Positions 52,290-52,377 of a stretch of 52,377 bases of DNA are shown one piece after another. The stretch's first letter is position 1. Each line of letters opens with the position of its first letter. A program made the position numbers and the translations under genes. Under the pieces are notes generated by a model, which was given only the letters and a program-made list of their open reading frames with translations, did not search any database and was not told the DNA's origin. The stretch comes from Planctomycetia bacterium (GTDB lineage: Bacteria > Planctomycetota > UBA1135 > GCA-002686595): positions 1-52,377 of the forward strand of contig SYGM01000033.1 in assembly GCA_005799545.1 (NCBI GenBank), given 5' to 3'.

Positions 52290-52377
52290 GTGACCTGCAT
52301 CGGCGCCGGCAGCTCCGAGGGGGTGACCTCTTCGCGCGCGAAGACGGCCGCACGGCGCATCACGTTCTCCAGCTCGC
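52286..52377 (-). CDS. C-terminal end of a sigma-54-dependent activator (cut by window edge)
   Basis: The last 30 codons of a gene entering from the right read ELENVMRRAAVFAR, EEVTPSELPAPMQVT, then TGA at 52286-52288. NVRELENVMRRAxxxA followed by a segment of the ITPxDLP type is the end of the AAA+ domain of NtrC-family activators. No DNA-binding Fis domain follows before the stop, so the protein either lacks one or has it elsewhere. The stop overlaps the CAP gene start. Identification rests on about 30 residues. Confidence 0.75.
   Translation of the reverse strand, partial: ELENVMRRAAVFAREEVTPSELPAPMQVT

Overview
The window is about 52 kb of very GC-rich, gene-dense bacterial DNA. Roughly 50 protein genes are supported, including one truncated at each edge. 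No rRNA, tRNA, CRISPR array, intact insertion sequence or prophage was seen. The likely source is a member of the Planctomycetota. This rests on recalled lineage-typical proteins: a secreted protein (27232-28620) with a Gly/Cys/Asn-rich C-terminal module ending in a Tyr-Tyr-Arg-Asp segment, a 68-residue 'WNNHGxWWCHYT' protein (16980-17186), and a Trx-like lipoprotein (48066-50762). The cell has an outer-membrane/LPS-type export system (LptF/LptG-like permeases, a heptosyltransferase-like GT9, an LpxL-like acyltransferase and a WaaP/KdkA-like kinase). The phylum call is recall, not a search result.

Layout. 1-3584 (minus): MTA phosphorylase (partial), TruD, an RluA-family pseudouridine synthase and hypoxanthine phosphoribosyltransferase. 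3755-4593 (plus): a small coiled-coil protein and a Nudix hydrolase. 4643-5641 (minus): an anchored beta-propeller-like protein. 5699-13449 (minus): a compact respiratory operon, transcribed as diheme cytochrome c lipoprotein, CoxB, CoxA, CtaA, CtaB, CoxC, Sco, DUF420 protein, a small one-TM reading frame interrupted by TGA, and Ogt. Most junctions are 4-base ATGA, GTGA or TTGA overlaps. 13539-17186: a YgfZ-like protein, a membrane protein, an ECF sigma factor, a secreted protein with a clan-CD-like His/Cys pair, and a hairpin-rich leader before the 68-residue gene. 17274-28620: a GT39-like membrane glycosyltransferase, a DUF3108 protein, leucine dehydrogenase, HEAT, proline-rich and TPR secreted proteins, a galactokinase-family enzyme with one altered sugar-site residue, a small lipoprotein and the planctomycete-type secreted protein.

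28658-38624 (minus) is a five-gene tightly packed cluster: GH95 fucosidase, NtrY-like histidine kinase, NAD-dependent epimerase, a 1215-residue carboxypeptidase-regulatory-domain protein and a triple parvulin foldase. 38654-45235 carries envelope genes: GT9, a TPR lipoprotein, LptG and LptF, a kinase plus apparent pseudokinase, and an acyltransferase. 45259-48044 is PhoB-PhoR-PhoU. 48066-52377 (minus) holds a thioredoxin-like lipoprotein, a CAP-domain protein and the C-terminal end of a sigma-54 activator.

Most genes look like ordinary chromosomal functions. The strongest oddities are the CoxA subunit, which lacks both the D-channel Glu and the K-channel Lys while keeping every metal ligand and the active-site Tyr; the putative secreted caspase-like protein; the kinase with a degenerate second kinase-like half; the Glu-to-Ala change in the galactokinase sugar site; and the multi-hairpin leader at 16801-16950.
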